Below, piece after piece: positions 54,763 through 63,503 of a DNA stretch of 64,000 nucleotides. The notes below the pieces were generated by a model. It was not told the DNA's origin. It did not search any database and worked only from the letters and a program-made list of their open reading frames with translations. The stretch is from Caballeronia sp. SBC1 (lineage in GTDB: Bacteria > Pseudomonadota > Gammaproteobacteria > Burkholderiales > Burkholderiaceae): the NCBI RefSeq assembly GCF_011493005.1, contig NZ_CP049156.1:3348001-3412000 (forward strand). The letters are read 5' to 3'. The position numbers and the translations under genes were made by a program. Each line of letters begins with the position of its first letter. Positions within the stretch are counted from its first letter, which is position 1.

Positions 54763-56262
54763 TCAAGCCTCATCCGCGGCCGCGAGCCCCGCCCTCGTCT
54801 GCACGCGCCACGCACGTGAACCGCCAAGGAAGTCGACCCAGCCAAGCGCCGCGCCCGTATGGCGCAGCAACTGGAATGTGAACGGCTCGACAATCGCCGT
54901 CACGACCGCCATCCACAAGCTCGACCCGGCCGTGTCTCCCGTCCAGCGCCGGTATAAATGCACAGTCCACAAATGAAACGCGAAATCGATAAGAATCTTC
55001 GCGCCGATCACGCTGAAAATCGGCAGGACAATAGCGCCGCGCCGATCCACGATAAACCCAAGCAGCAGCGCAAACGCCGTCAAGCCGTAGATAGGCTGCA
55101 CGGTATCGAAGGCCTTCACGGGCAGCATCAGCAAACCAAGCGTGCCGTAACGCCGGTTGCCGGTCATGTCGCGATTCCAGTATTGCGTCTGCAAAAAGCC
55201 CGCGAACCAGCGCCGCCGCTGTCGCATGAACCCACTGAACGAACTCGGTGCGTCCGTGATGGCATGCGCGTTGCCCACCACCCGCACGTCCCAGTCCAGA
55301 CCGTGATCGACGGAATGACGGCGCAGCCGGTGAATCAGCTCGTAATCTTCCACCAGGCATTGCGGATCGAAACCGCCGACGGCCAGCAACGCATCGCGGC
55401 GAAACGAAGCGAACGCGCCCGAGATCAGCAGCAGGCTATCGGCGCGCATCCACGCAAACCGCGCGATGAAATTGCGGATGTACTCGTACGTCTGGAACCA
55501 CTGGAAGAACCGGCCACTCATCGTTTTGCTGCAGACCGGAACCAGGATGCCAGCCGCCGCAACCAGGTTCGGCCGCGATGCAAACGCGCTGCGCATAGCG
55601 AGGACGGCGTCGTCGGCCAAACGTGTATCGGCATCGACGGTCATGACAATCGGCGTACCGATCTTTTCGATCGCCGCGTTCAGCGCACGCGCCTTGCCGC
55701 CATGCGCCACGCGCAGCCAGAAGAGCGTCGGATGCAGCGTCGACGCCGCGCTTAACTCGCCCTCCACCGGCGCGACAAGACCAAAACGCTGCGTGAGAAG
55801 CTCGGCGGTGGCATCCGAAGAACCATCGTCGGCGATCACAATTTGCGCCGCGCCGTGCGTTTGCCCGAGCAATTTCGCCAGCGTATTGGGCAGCACGGCC
55901 GCTTCGTTATGCGACGCCACTATCACGCCGAGCTTCGGCAATCCGCGTTCTCGCTGCTTGCGATCAAGCGGCTTGTGCGGCCTGACGAGCGTCCACGATT
56001 TCGCCGCGACGAACATCAGCAGCAAGGTGTCGTAGACCACGTAGGCAATGCCCGTTGACCATGCCACCACGCCATGCAGGAAGAATGCGCGGGCGAACAG
56101 CACGAGCCACAGCACGACCACGCCGCCGTGAATCAGCACGCTCGCGAGCGTGACCGGGCGCGGCGCGATGCGCGGCGAAGCCTGCGCGAGCGCTTCCTCC
56201 AAAGAGGGTTGGGTTCGGGTCTTTTTCGTCCGCGTGGGAATGGCGTGCAGATCCACATCCAT
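54763..56262 (-). CDS. Membrane glycosyltransferase of the GT2 type
   Basis: 499 residues. A GT-A domain (about residues 100-330) lies between N-terminal membrane helices (two, residues 37-80) and C-terminal helices (from about 380). GVIVASHNEAAVL, VIADDGSSDATAELL, MTVDADTRL (DxD) and FMRQRRRWFAGFLQ (QxxRW) are the marks of processive GT2 enzymes such as PgaC/BcsA/NodC. The start overlaps the cytochrome gene stop (TGATG). No PilZ domain or deacetylase partner is near. Product unknown; poly-N-acetylglucosamine or a related exopolysaccharide is possible. Confidence 0.85.
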   Translation of the reverse strand: MDVDLHAIPTRTKKTRTQPSLEEALAQASPRIAPRPVTLASVLIHGGVVVLWLVLFARAFFLHGVVAWSTGIAYVVYDTLLLMFVAAKSWTLVRPHKPLDRKQRERGLPKLGVIVASHNEAAVLPNTLAKLLGQTHGAAQIVIADDGSSDATAELLTQRFGLVAPVEGELSAASTLHPTLFWLRVAHGGKARALNAAIEKIGTPIVMTVDADTRLADDAVLAMRSAFASRPNLVAAAGILVPVCSKTMSGRFFQWFQTYEYIRNFIARFAWMRADSLLLISGAFASFRRDALLAVGGFDPQCLVEDYELIHRLRRHSVDHGLDWDVRVVGNAHAITDAPSSFSGFMRQRRRWFAGFLQTQYWNRDMTGNRRYGTLGLLMLPVKAFDTVQPIYGLTAFALLLGFIVDRRGAIVLPIFSVIGAKILIDFAFHLWTVHLYRRWTGDTAGSSLWMAVVTAIVEPFTFQLLRHTGAALGWVDFLGGSRAWRVQTRAGLAAADEA

Positions 56263-56864
56263 CACGGCACCATCCGCGAGATCACCGACTTCTTGTCGAT
56301 CCACTGATGCTTGAGCGCGCCGCCCACGTGCATCGCCAAAAGTGCGTAAAGCGCGTAACCCAGCCAAGCATGCAATGCGCCGAAACGATCGTGCAACGAC
56401 TCCTTCAGCACCGGATCGAGATGCATCACGAGACCCACGCGCGGCCACGGAATCAGGCCGAATAGATGCATTGGATGCGTGGCGGCGTCTTTCCACGCCG
56501 AATCGTGCAACCAGCCGGACAGGGGCAGACCGATCATCAGCAGATAGAGCACAAAGTGTGCGATGTGAGCGGCCATGTGTTCCCACTTCGGAAACGCCTT
56601 CGGCAACGGCGGCGGCCGATGCGAAACGCGCCACAAGATACGCAGTAACACCAGCCCGAGAACGGTAATGCCGATGGACTTATGGGTATCGACGACCGGA
56701 CGCACCCATGAATCGGGGAACGATTCCGCTGTCAGTCCCAGTACGACGTTGCAGATGATCAGCAACGCAATGAGCCAGTGCAGGACCATCGCGGTACGCG
56801 TGTAGCACAGCGTCGTCTCGGTTTGTGGCGGTTCTGACACCACGTTGGCAGCTTGCGTGGACAT
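56262..56864 (-). CDS. Cytochrome b561
   Basis: Four-helix diheme b-type cytochrome of 200 residues moving electrons in the inner membrane. Haem ligands are seen as MVLHWLIALL (helix 1), TVLGLVLLRILWRVSHRPPP with VDTHKSIG, AHIAHFVLYLLMIGLPLSGW and LGYALYALLAMHVGGALKHQ. ATG with GGAGTTTC upstream. First of a coupled pair with the glycosyltransferase, an uncommon arrangement. Confidence 0.92.
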   Translation of the reverse strand: MSTQAANVVSEPPQTETTLCYTRTAMVLHWLIALLIICNVVLGLTAESFPDSWVRPVVDTHKSIGITVLGLVLLRILWRVSHRPPPLPKAFPKWEHMAAHIAHFVLYLLMIGLPLSGWLHDSAWKDAATHPMHLFGLIPWPRVGLVMHLDPVLKESLHDRFGALHAWLGYALYALLAMHVGGALKHQWIDKKSVISRMVP

Positions 56865-57046
56865 TGAAACTCCGTGCGGAAAATGGGGATCGGCGGGATG
56901 GTTCTTTCTGCGACCTGTCGCGCCGGGTTGGCTTATTCAAGTTCAAGCGCGAATGTTTGCAGACGACACGATCCAAACGCGTCGTGGTGCTGGTTTATTC
57001 CATCGATTCTGCGGGAAAACGCGAACTTACGTTTGTAGAGGGTTTG

Positions 57047-58009
57047 TCAGGTGAGGTGTTGAAAGGTATCGGTGGCTTCAGCACCCTTCGCGCTTGGCGA
57101 AACGAAAGCCAGCACCGCTTGCGCGAATCGCAGTGCAGCCGGATTCGCGGCGTCGCGGCGCGTGACAAGGTGGAGCGGCGCGGAGAACGCTTCGTCACCG
57201 GTAACAGCGCAGTACACCACGGCTTCCTGTTGATATCGCTGCATGGATGCCGGCACGAGCGTGATGCCGCCGCCCGCCGCCACCAGATTGATGGCGCTCA
57301 GCATGCGCGGCACTTCGCTCACCACCTCCGGCTTGAATCCCGCCGCCTCGCACGCGCGGATGAAGTCAGCGTACATGCCCGGCGCACCCGGCCGCCGCAC
57401 GAAGATAAACGACTCGCCGGCAAGCGCCTTCAGCGGCACACGCGGCTGTTTGCCTGGGCGCACGCCTTTTGCCGGCAGCAGCGCATGCCCGACCGGCAGC
57501 ACGAGCACCATGCGCTCCTCGTGCAGCAGGTCGAAGCGCAACTCCGCGGGCGTCTCGATCGGCTTGCGCAAAATGCCTGCATCGACACGCCCATTCATCA
57601 TCCGTTCGATGATGTCAGCCGCATTGATCTCGTTCAGGTCAATGGCGATGTCCGGATGCGTCGCGCGAAAACGGCGGATTGCGGCAGTGGCGAGTGGATG
57701 GAACGCCGCTGAGCTCGTCAGCGCGATCCGCACGGAGCCGAGCTGGCCGTTCGCCACTCGGCGAGCGTTGACCACGCCTTGATCGAGCGCGTCGAGCACG
57801 GCGCGGGCATCGGTCTCAAAAGCCGCGCCCGCCGATGTCAGTTCCACCCCACGCGGCAAGCGCGTGAAAAGCGCAAAACCCAGTTCGCGCTCGAGCTCCT
57901 GAATCTGCTGCGACAACGGCGGCTGCTGGATATGCAGCCGCGCCGCCGCCCGCGTGAACTGGCGCTCTTCGGCGACGGTAAGGAAGTACCGCAGGTGACG
58001 CAGTTCCAT
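57047..58009 (-). CDS. LysR-type transcriptional regulator
   Basis: 320 residues: helix-turn-helix MELRHLRYFLTVAEERQFTRAAARLHIQQPPLSQQIQELERELG, the LTTR standard, then a periplasmic-binding-like effector domain. Divergent from the MHS transporter with a palindrome between them, so it likely controls it in response to the substrate. The C-terminus is a short hydrophilic tail. Confidence 0.92.
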   Translation of the reverse strand: MELRHLRYFLTVAEERQFTRAAARLHIQQPPLSQQIQELERELGFALFTRLPRGVELTSAGAAFETDARAVLDALDQGVVNARRVANGQLGSVRIALTSSAAFHPLATAAIRRFRATHPDIAIDLNEINAADIIERMMNGRVDAGILRKPIETPAELRFDLLHEERMVLVLPVGHALLPAKGVRPGKQPRVPLKALAGESFIFVRRPGAPGMYADFIRACEAAGFKPEVVSEVPRMLSAINLVAAGGGITLVPASMQRYQQEAVVYCAVTGDEAFSAPLHLVTRRDAANPAALRFAQAVLAFVSPSAKGAEATDTFQHLT

Positions 58010-58036
58010 CTAGATAGCCTCACATACATGAAAAAT

Positions 58037-58049
58037 ATGGCAATGCCAT
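58037..58049. promoter_or_regulatory. Perfect palindrome between the lysR-type gene and the transporter
   Basis: ATGGCA-A-TGCCAT, 13 bp with a single central base, 28 bp from the regulator start and 80 bp from the transporter start. It fits the T-N11-A-like dyads of LysR sites by position though not strictly by pattern. Confidence 0.45.
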
Positions 58050-58128
58050 TCGATATGTATTTTACATTTGCCACTGCGTTTCGTACTCTTCGATTCAAAT
58101 ACACATAAATGCACGGATCTGGAGACAT

Positions 58129-59481
58129 ATGGAAACCACTTTCCCACCCGGCGCGGCCGACCATCCGCCAGCTTCATTGGCGTCGCTCAGCAAGTCCCAG
58201 ATTCGCCGCGCCGTGCTGGCTTCGGTAATTGGCAATGGGCTGGAATGGTTCGATTTCCTGATCTACGGCTACTTCGCGAAGATCATCGCGCACGTATTTT
58301 TCCCGGTCGGTAACACTGCGCTTTCCACAGCGCTGACGCTCGGCACTTTCGCGATCGGATTTATCGTGCGGCCGCTCGGCGGAATCGCGATCGGCGCGTA
58401 CGCGGATCGCGTGGGGCGCCGCAAGACTCTCTCCATGCTGATCCTGTTGATGGCCGCCAGCACCTTGTTGATGGGCCTGACTCCCGGCTATTCGACTATC
58501 GGGATCGCCGCGCCCTTGCTTGTACTGCTTGCACGCGTCATGCAGGGTTTATCGGTTGGCGGCGAGTTCGCCACGGCCGCCGCCATGCTCACGGAATACG
58601 CGCCGCGCGGCAAGAAAATGTACTTCGGCAGCTTCCAGATGACGTCGCAGGCGGTGGCGCTGGTGCTTTCGTCGGCGTTTGGTTATTTCCTGACGTCGAA
58701 TCTGGACCGGGGGGCGCTCGAATCCTGGGGCTGGCGCGTGCCCTTCCTGGTCGGCGCGCTGGTCGGGCCGGTGGGGTTCTACATCCGCCACAAAGTCGCG
58801 GAATCGCCCGAGTTCGTGGAGTTGCGAGAACGGCTCGGCCACGCGCCGCGACAAACCATCCGCGGCTTTTTCCGGCAACGCGGCGACGCGTCGTTGTGCG
58901 CGATGGGCGTAATCATCGTCGGTACGGCAACGAATTATCTGTGGCACACGTTCATGCCGCTGTATGTCGAGCGTCAGTTGCACCTGCCGCTCAAGAACGC
59001 GTTGTTCGGCACGGCGGTGTCAGGGCTCGTCTCCATAGTGGGTTATCCGCTCGCGGGAAAACTCGCGGATCGGATCGGCGCGTACCGGCTGTTCTTTCCG
59101 GTGACTATTGTGTGGGTCGTCATCGCGTATCCGCTGTTTGCATGGGTACTCGCGTCTCCCACGCCGGGCCGTGTTTTCGCCGCGCAAATGGTCGCAACCG
59201 TGGTGCTGAGCCTGATGTCCGGACCGCATCCCGGCATGCTCACGCAGTTGTTCCCCACTGCCACGCGCTCTACCGGCGTCGCGCTCTCATACAACATCGC
59301 GGTGACGCTGTTCGGCGGCCTCGCGCCGCTGACTGTCTCCACGCTGATCACCGTGACCGGATCGAATATTGTGCCGGCGTATTACTTGATCTTCGCGGGC
59401 TTCGTGTCGCTCGCGCTGGTCGGGCTGACACGTTCCGGGCAACGTCTGCGCCGCGATCCCAATGCCCTCCCGCTGGATTGA
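58129..59481 (+). CDS. MFS transporter of the MHS (metabolite:H+ symporter) family
   Basis: 450 residues, 12 membrane segments. SVIGNGLEWFDFLIYGYFA near residue 35 is the MHS signature, with RPLGGIAIGAYADRVGRRKTL (motif A) and ARVMQGLSVGGEFATAAAML following. Related proteins take up citrate, proline/betaine, shikimate or dicarboxylates. Divergently controlled by the LysR-type gene and followed one base later by a hydrolase gene, suggesting uptake and breakdown of one compound. Confidence 0.9.
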   Translation: METTFPPGAADHPPASLASLSKSQIRRAVLASVIGNGLEWFDFLIYGYFAKIIAHVFFPVGNTALSTALTLGTFAIGFIVRPLGGIAIGAYADRVGRRKTLSMLILLMAASTLLMGLTPGYSTIGIAAPLLVLLARVMQGLSVGGEFATAAAMLTEYAPRGKKMYFGSFQMTSQAVALVLSSAFGYFLTSNLDRGALESWGWRVPFLVGALVGPVGFYIRHKVAESPEFVELRERLGHAPRQTIRGFFRQRGDASLCAMGVIIVGTATNYLWHTFMPLYVERQLHLPLKNALFGTAVSGLVSIVGYPLAGKLADRIGAYRLFFPVTIVWVVIAYPLFAWVLASPTPGRVFAAQMVATVVLSLMSGPHPGMLTQLFPTATRSTGVALSYNIAVTLFGGLAPLTVSTLITVTGSNIVPAYYLIFAGFVSLALVGLTRSGQRLRRDPNALPLD

Positions 59482-59482
59482 A

Positions 59483-60505
59483 ATGACTGCCGTGTTCCCC
59501 TCTTCCCCTAAAGCTCGCAACGAGCGCCCGGTTAGCGCAGTAGGCAACGAACGGCTACACGTGGTTACATCGCGCGGCGCGGGTGCGGTGCCGTTTTATC
59601 GATCGATCGAAGAACGAGATGCTGCGAACGTTACGCGAATCGTAATCCTGCTGCACGGCCGGTTGCGCGATGCCGATGCCTATCTGCTCTCGGCGCAACG
59701 CGCGCTGGCGGCGGCATCGACCGATCCCGCCCGTACATTGCTGCTCGTGCCGCAGTTCCTGGCCACCGCGGATATTGCCGCGCACGATTTGTCTGCCGAC
59801 ACGCTGCACTGGGAATGGACTTCATGGATGGGCGGCGACGACGCGCTCGGTCCCGCGCCGCTTAGCTCCTTCGATGTCCTCGATGCATTCATCGCGCAAT
59901 TCGCGGATCTTGCGCGTTATCCGGGTCTGCTCGACGTGGTGATCGCCGGGCATTCGGGCGGCGCGCAGGTCGCGCACCGGTACGCGATTGTGGGCGCGGG
60001 TTGTAACGTACCCGGCGTGCGGCGCCGGTACGTGATCGCGAATCCATCGTCGTATGTGTACTTCGATTCAATGCGGCCTTACGCAGACGGCGTTCTGCGT
60101 CCCGCCGATACCACCGCGTGCCCCGGCGTGGATGACTGGAAGTACGGTGTGCGGCGCGCGCCACGCTACGCAGAGTCCGCGTCGTTCGATGCATTCGAAA
60201 CACGCTACGCGGCAAGCGACGTTGTCTATCTGCTCGGCCAGCAGGATTGCGATCCGCACCACGATGCGCTCGACCGGTCGTGCGCAGCCCAAGCACAAGG
60301 ACCTCATCGGCTCGCGCGTGGACGTTCTTATTTCTCGTACCTCAAAGCCCGCCACCCACGGCTCGGACATCGCTGCTGGGAAGTTGCCGGTGCGGGCCAC
60401 AACGGCGCAGCCATGCTCGGCTCGAGCGAAGGCGTGCGGGCATTGTTCGACGCGCAACGGGTCGCGAACGTGGTCGATTCATCGACAGCAGGCGCGACGG
60501 ACTAG
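59483..60505 (+). CDS. Alpha/beta-hydrolase-fold protein of unknown substrate
   Basis: 340 residues without a signal peptide. RIVILLHGRLRDADAY (oxyanion region) near residue 58, DVVIAGHSGGAQVAHRYA (nucleophile elbow GHSGG) near residue 160, and late AGHNG with a possible catalytic His. The ATG is one base past the transporter stop, so it is co-translated with the MHS transporter and probably acts on the imported compound. Family not recognised beyond the fold. Confidence 0.78.
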   Translation: MTAVFPSSPKARNERPVSAVGNERLHVVTSRGAGAVPFYRSIEERDAANVTRIVILLHGRLRDADAYLLSAQRALAAASTDPARTLLLVPQFLATADIAAHDLSADTLHWEWTSWMGGDDALGPAPLSSFDVLDAFIAQFADLARYPGLLDVVIAGHSGGAQVAHRYAIVGAGCNVPGVRRRYVIANPSSYVYFDSMRPYADGVLRPADTTACPGVDDWKYGVRRAPRYAESASFDAFETRYAASDVVYLLGQQDCDPHHDALDRSCAAQAQGPHRLARGRSYFSYLKARHPRLGHRCWEVAGAGHNGAAMLGSSEGVRALFDAQRVANVVDSSTAGATD

Positions 60506-60787
60506 ACACCTCGCAATACATCACGGCATTCAAGATCGTTGCGTCGCTAACGGGATAGCTGTCGTCACGCTGTCCCTATGCCCCTATGCCCCTCTATGCC
60601 CATTACCCGACCGGGCCGGAATACACTGGCGGCGACGTCAATTCAGCCGCAGGTTTCAGTTGTAGCCACTAATCGCCAAAGGATGACGGGATAGGTCGAA
60701 CGATCGTCCCGAAGCCTTGACGAGCAAGAGAAGCAATCGCTTTCTGCTCTGCTATAGTCTTTCCCATCCTCCCTTTCCAGATCGCGC

Positions 60788-62077
60788 GTGGACCACATTC
60801 CCTTATGGGCGCAAATCTGCGCCATTTTCCTGCTCCTGTTTCTCTCCGCATTCTTCTCGATTTCCGAAACGTCAATGATGGCGCTCAATCGCCATCGGCT
60901 GAAACACCTCGCCAACCAGGGCTCGCTGCGCGCTCGCGTAACGCAGGGCCTGCTCGCCAAGACCGATCAACTGCTGAGCGTGATCCTGATCGGCAACAAT
61001 CTGATCAACACGATCATTCCGGTACTGACAACGTCCATCGCGCTGCGCACTTTCGGCCATAACAATCTGGTGTTGTCGGTGACGACCGGGGTTGTCGCAT
61101 TCCTCATCATTGTGTTTGCCGAGATTGCGCCGAAGATCGTCGGCGCGACGTATCCGGAAAAAGTCGCGCTCCCGGCCAGCCTGGTTTTGTCGCCGTTGAT
61201 GCGCGTGGCGAGACCGCTCGTCTGGTTCGTCAACCTGTTCGCGAACGGTGTGCTGAGAGTCCTGCACATTAATACGAAAGGTGGCCGGGACCAGCGGCTC
61301 TCCACGGAAGAACTGCGCACTATCGTGCTGGAATCGGGCAATTTCATGCCGACCAAGCACCGCAGCATCCTGCTGAACCTGTTCGATCTGGAGAACATCA
61401 CCGTCGACGACGTGATGATCCCGCGCCGCCGGATTGAAGCACTGGATTTCGATGCCCCCTTCGACACCATCCTGCATCAGCTCGAAACCTGCTATCACAA
61501 CAAGCTGGTGGTATATCAGGGCGACATCGACCGCGTGCTGGGTGTTCTGCACGTGAGAAAGACGCTCTCGGCACTGCATAACCAGGAGTTCGAGCGGGAG
61601 ACCTTGCGTGAACTGTTGGCCGAACCGTACTTCGTCCCGGCAGGCACGCCCGTGTTTCAGCAACTCCAATTCTTTCAGGAAAGCCGGCATCGAATCGCGA
61701 TTGTGGTGAACGAATATGGCGAGCTGCAGGGACTGGTGACGCCGGAAGACATCATTGAAGAATTGATTGGTGAGTTCACCACGACCATTCCACGCGGGGC
61801 CGGTTCGCGTAGCGGCTGGAACGAGGAAGGCGAATGCATTGTGGCGGGCAGCATGCCGTTGCGCGAGTTGAACCGCTGGCTGAAGCTGACGCTTCCCACC
61901 GACGGCCCGAAGACGCTCAACGGCCTGATCCTCGAGACCCTGGAAGAAATTCCGGACGGCGACGTGAGCGTGCGTATTGCTGGCGTGCATTTCGAAGTCA
62001 TGCGCAGCGACGATCAGGCGATACGCACCGTGAAAATATTCCGCCCGCAAGGCGTGCTGCTGAGAAAACAAGGGTAG
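60788..62077 (+). CDS. CNNM/HlyC-CorC-type membrane protein
   Basis: 429 residues: N-terminal DUF21/CNNM membrane domain (residues about 1-180, four helices; LFLSAFFSISETSMMALNRHRL), two CBS domains (MIPRRRIEALDFDAPFDTIL and the VVNEYGELQGLVTPEDIIEE block) and a C-terminal CorC_HlyC transporter-associated domain. GTG start; no ATG in frame. Family members are linked to Mg2+ export or ion homeostasis rather than haemolysis. It precedes the pilus genes. Confidence 0.92.
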   Translation: MDHIPLWAQICAIFLLLFLSAFFSISETSMMALNRHRLKHLANQGSLRARVTQGLLAKTDQLLSVILIGNNLINTIIPVLTTSIALRTFGHNNLVLSVTTGVVAFLIIVFAEIAPKIVGATYPEKVALPASLVLSPLMRVARPLVWFVNLFANGVLRVLHINTKGGRDQRLSTEELRTIVLESGNFMPTKHRSILLNLFDLENITVDDVMIPRRRIEALDFDAPFDTILHQLETCYHNKLVVYQGDIDRVLGVLHVRKTLSALHNQEFERETLRELLAEPYFVPAGTPVFQQLQFFQESRHRIAIVVNEYGELQGLVTPEDIIEELIGEFTTTIPRGAGSRSGWNEEGECIVAGSMPLRELNRWLKLTLPTDGPKTLNGLILETLEEIPDGDVSVRIAGVHFEVMRSDDQAIRTVKIFRPQGVLLRKQG

Positions 62078-62175
62078 CAACGAAGTTGGGTTCATGGGCG
62101 GCTCGGGTTTCGCGTTGGGCTTCTGGTTGCATCAGCTTGCACCGTTTCCACCTCCGCGAATCACCTGCCGGGCCG

Positions 62176-62229
62176 CGTTAGCCGTTCGGCCAGCTTTTTC
62201 AGCGTTGCTAAGCGTTAGCCGTTCGGCCG
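62176..62229 (+). repeat. Short direct repeat before the gspE-like gene
   Basis: The 17-bp sequence GCGTTAGCCGTTCGGCC occurs at 62176-62192 and again at 62213-62229. Short and of unknown meaning. Confidence 0.5.
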
Positions 62230-62282
62230 AGTTGGAATGAGGTCCGCGGGAGGACAAGATCGGGGCATCCGTTCACCGAGCC

Positions 62283-63503
62283 ATGTCCATGCCCTCCTTT
62301 CTCCCAGTTACGTTTTCGCGGCCTCCGCCGCAGCTAACCGCTCGCCCGGCCGATGCAATCCCTGACGCCGACAACGCACCCGCCGTTGCGTTGCTCACCG
62401 ATACCCTGCGCGAAGCAGCTGCACGCGGCGCATCCGATATTCACGTCGAACCGGGCGAGCACGAGTGGCGTATCCGCTTGCGTATTGACGGTGCGTTGCA
62501 CGTCTTTCTCAAACCGCCGCCGCATTTGCGTGACGCTTTCATCACGCGGATCAAAGTACTGGCGCGCATGGACATTGCCGAGCGGCGCGTGCCGCAGGAC
62601 GGACGTTTGCGGTTGCCTCTGGCGAATGGGAATCCAGAGGACTATCGCGTGAATTCGCTGCCGGTCCTGTTTGGTGAAAAACTGGTGTTGCGCCGCCTGG
62701 AGTCACTGCCGGCGGATCTGTCGCTGGCGGCGTTGGGGCTTGCACCGGAGCAGCAGAAGGCTGTGGAAGCCGCGATCCACGCGCCGCACGGACTCGTGCT
62801 GGTCACTGGCCCCACCGGCAGCGGCAAGACCTTGTCGCTGTATTGCTTTTTGCAGATGCTGAACGCGGAGTCACGCAATGTCTGCTCCGTCGAAGATCCT
62901 GCCGAAATCCAGCTTGCCGGTATCAATCAGGTCAGTGTCCGTGACAAAGCCGGCCTCACTTTCGCGGTCGCGCTGCGCGCGTTCATGCGGCAAGATCCGG
63001 ACGTGATCATGGTCGGCGAAATCCGCGACGCGGAAACCGCCGACGTTGCCGTGAAGGCCGCGCAAACGGGTCATCTCGTGCTCTCCACGCTGCATACCAA
63101 CGACGCACCCGCAGCCATCGCACGATTGATCGATATTGGCATTGCGCCGTACAACCTGGCGTCGGCGCTGAGGCTTGTTACAGCGCAACGGCTGGTGCGA
63201 CGGCTTTGTGACGCTTGTCGCTTGCCTTCAGACCTGGAGTTCGAGCCGGGCTTCAAACCGTTCGAGCCGCGTGGCTGCGTGGCATGTCATGGCATTGGCT
63301 ATCGCGGCCGAGTGGGTGTGCATCAGCTGATGCCTGTCTCTGACACGTTGCGCGAACTGATCGTCACACGCACCGCCACGCACGCCATCACGCGACAGGC
63401 GCAAAGCGAGGGCATGCCGAGCCTGCGCGACGCCGCGTTCGCACGCGTACGCGAAGGCGTGACGAGCGTGGCGGAAGCCGCCGACGCCACGGAGCTGACA
63501 TGA
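62283..63503 (+). CDS. GspE/PilB-type secretion ATPase, short form
   Basis: 406-residue traffic ATPase powering pilus or type II pseudopilus assembly. Walker A GPTGSGKT near residue 177, Asp box and DVIMVGEIRDAETA (Walker B), STLHTNDAPAAI (His box) and a zinc tetracysteine CDAC ... CVACHG near residues 307-340 are all seen. It begins directly with RGASDIHVEPG, so the N1 domain of usual PilB/GspE (about 560 residues) is missing. The stop overlaps the gspF-like start (ATGA). Confidence 0.9.
   Translation: MSMPSFLPVTFSRPPPQLTARPADAIPDADNAPAVALLTDTLREAAARGASDIHVEPGEHEWRIRLRIDGALHVFLKPPPHLRDAFITRIKVLARMDIAERRVPQDGRLRLPLANGNPEDYRVNSLPVLFGEKLVLRRLESLPADLSLAALGLAPEQQKAVEAAIHAPHGLVLVTGPTGSGKTLSLYCFLQMLNAESRNVCSVEDPAEIQLAGINQVSVRDKAGLTFAVALRAFMRQDPDVIMVGEIRDAETADVAVKAAQTGHLVLSTLHTNDAPAAIARLIDIGIAPYNLASALRLVTAQRLVRRLCDACRLPSDLEFEPGFKPFEPRGCVACHGIGYRGRVGVHQLMPVSDTLRELIVTRTATHAITRQAQSEGMPSLRDAAFARVREGVTSVAEAADATELT

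Noticed and set aside
42771..60787. Integrase-type island at tRNA-Pro with flanking attachment repeats
   Set aside because: No integrase and no copy of the tRNA 3' end was seen on the far side, so the block is called accessory but not an integrated element.
60872..62095. 407-codon reverse open frame over the CNNM gene
   Set aside because: Opposite-strand shadow, His/Arg/Gln-rich without motifs; the forward frame has CNNM, CBS and CorC domains.
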